A stretch of DNA of 64,000 nucleotides from Marinobacter sp. ELB17 (GTDB lineage Bacteria; Pseudomonadota; Gammaproteobacteria; Pseudomonadales; Oleiphilaceae), in the NCBI RefSeq assembly GCF_000169375.1, contig NZ_AAXY01000021.1, positions 1 to 64,000 of the forward strand, given 5' to 3'. The position numbers and the translations under genes are program-made. The notes below the pieces were generated by a model. The model saw nothing but the letters and a program-made list of their open reading frames with translations, did not search any database and had not been told where the DNA came from. Shown here in pieces: positions 63,244-64,000 of the stretch (position 1 is the first letter of the stretch; each line of letters starts with the position of its first letter).

Positions 63244-64000
63244 ATGGGCGCTCAGCAACTTTCACTCATTGATGACACCTTAAATGAGCTGGATGAGGTG
63301 GGGCAGTTTCTGCCCGACAGCTTCTCTAGACGCGACAGCGACAGCGCCCGCAAGTTAATCACCAAACTGTGGCAGAACTCGGAGAAATCGCTAAAGTCTT
63401 CCGCTAAAGCTTTGTGGCTGAAGAAACACCAGCACTACACATGCGAATCACGTCTGGCGCGTAACCTGAGTCGTCGCATCATGGTGGATGAGGCAGTCGT
63501 ACTTCGCTGGCGGATCGAAGATCAATGGCCAAATGTGGCTGAAGGCCGCGGAGTGGCCTTTCGACTCATGGACTTTGGCGATACAGAGTACGTTACTGAC
63601 AATGAAGACTTTGTAGATCCTCTGCAGACATTTATTGAAAACGTCTTTGTCACGAATCGACAGCAATGTATCTGGGGGAGGTATTGCCGGTTACAGGGAA
63701 GTCTACTCCCGGAAGAGATACGGCCCTACGATGTTGCTTTTGTCCTGAATGAAACTTCCCTGTCGACACGTCACTTCTATGCTTTGTTCCAGCAAGAACC
63801 TTATGCCTTTGCTCGCTACCTAGACGATATCAACCTGGATATGCGCCGGCTCTCACGATTTAAGGTCAACGTCCCTATACACATTCTTATGACCAAGAAT
63901 CAAAGAGTGCGCGATTTGGTGTTGGGATTTGCTCAGCAGGTTTATACCAACCGCGGTATCTCCATTCCAACCTTGGCTCAACGGCTAGACATGCCGGCCT
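63244..64000 (+). CDS. Hypothetical protein, truncated by the right edge
   Basis: An ATG at 63244 preceded by GAGGA opens a frame that is still open at the last base, so at least 252 residues are present. The N-terminus reads MGAQQLSLIDDTLNELDEVG, and later parts include RRIMVDEAVVLRWRIEDQWP, VTNRQQCIWGRYCRLQGSLL and KVNVPIHILMTKNQRVRDLV. No family was recognised from this part. Because it is incomplete, nothing can be said about its function. Confidence 0.65.
   Translation, partial: MGAQQLSLIDDTLNELDEVGQFLPDSFSRRDSDSARKLITKLWQNSEKSLKSSAKALWLKKHQHYTCESRLARNLSRRIMVDEAVVLRWRIEDQWPNVAEGRGVAFRLMDFGDTEYVTDNEDFVDPLQTFIENVFVTNRQQCIWGRYCRLQGSLLPEEIRPYDVAFVLNETSLSTRHFYALFQQEPYAFARYLDDINLDMRRLSRFKVNVPIHILMTKNQRVRDLVLGFAQQVYTNRGISIPTLAQRLDMPA

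Noticed and set aside
1..64000. CRISPR array, insertion sequence, tRNA or rRNA
   Set aside because: No regularly spaced direct repeats, transposase motifs with terminal inverted repeats, or tRNA/rRNA signatures were found on reading.

Overview
This window most likely comes from a large conjugative plasmid, or less likely an integrative conjugative element, of a gammaproteobacterium. The protein flavour suggests a marine genus such as Marinobacter or a relative, but that is inference from style only; no rRNA, tRNA or chromosomal housekeeping locus is present to fix it. The evidence for a conjugative replicon is a block of IncI1/Dot-Icm-type (type IVB) transfer genes, a complete-looking R64-type thin-pilus gene block, a plasmid-style type IA topoisomerase, a very large polyvalent-like protein, a UvrD-type helicase and many small accessory genes. 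No integrase, attachment site, replication initiator or partition gene was recognised.

Layout. (1) 0.2-9.1 kb is a defence region: a four-gene Wadjet/MksBEFG-type anti-plasmid SMC system in the order jetC-jetB-jetA-jetD on the + strand, followed on the - strand by an AbiE-type toxin-antitoxin pair with an Xre-type antitoxin and an inverted-repeat operator. (2) 9.3-21.1 kb is accessory DNA: an internally duplicated protein behind a perfect palindrome, a small HTH plus two small membrane proteins, a PD-(D/E)XK-like nuclease, a decayed gene at 13.5-14.0 kb, a zinc-ribbon/OB-fold/ankyrin protein, two uncharacterised + strand genes, a two-gene operon whose first protein carries duplicated HTH-like units, and a protein with a degenerate P-loop. 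(3) 21.2-23.5 kb holds four leftward paralogues of small exported proteins sharing an FSTEAD motif, two of them broken. (4) 23.7-37.9 kb holds a membrane-embedded spermidine-synthase-like protein, a subtilase lipoprotein and the leftward pil operon (PilL-like, TcpQ-like, PilN, PilO, PilP, PilQ, PilR, two PilS-like prepilins, PilV-like). (5) 38.0-49.6 kb holds topA (+), an outer-membrane barrel, the leftward tra block TraM/N/O/P/Q/R/T (DotI/H/G/F/E/P/N), a DsbC-like TrbB (+) and an orphan. (6) 49.7-64 kb holds an unknown Pro/Asp-rich membrane-anchored protein, a catalytically dead-looking GGDEF-EAL protein, an 1820-residue polyvalent-like protein with two zincin motifs, an exported zincin-like protein, a small SF1 helicase, two unknown genes and a gene running off the right edge.

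How it fits together. The tra block builds the inner- and outer-membrane core of a type IVB conjugation machine. The pil block builds a retractile-type thin pilus that in IncI1 plasmids stabilises liquid mating. TrbB-like thiol isomerase probably folds periplasmic components. The Wadjet and AbiE modules would protect or stabilise the element against competing plasmids and loss. Components expected from R64 but not seen here (TraU/DotO, TraY/DotA, TrbC/DotL, TrbA/DotM, TraH/I/J, relaxase, PilT, PilU, rci/shufflon) presumably lie outside the window.

All family assignments were made by reading motifs and gene order by eye; none was confirmed by database search.
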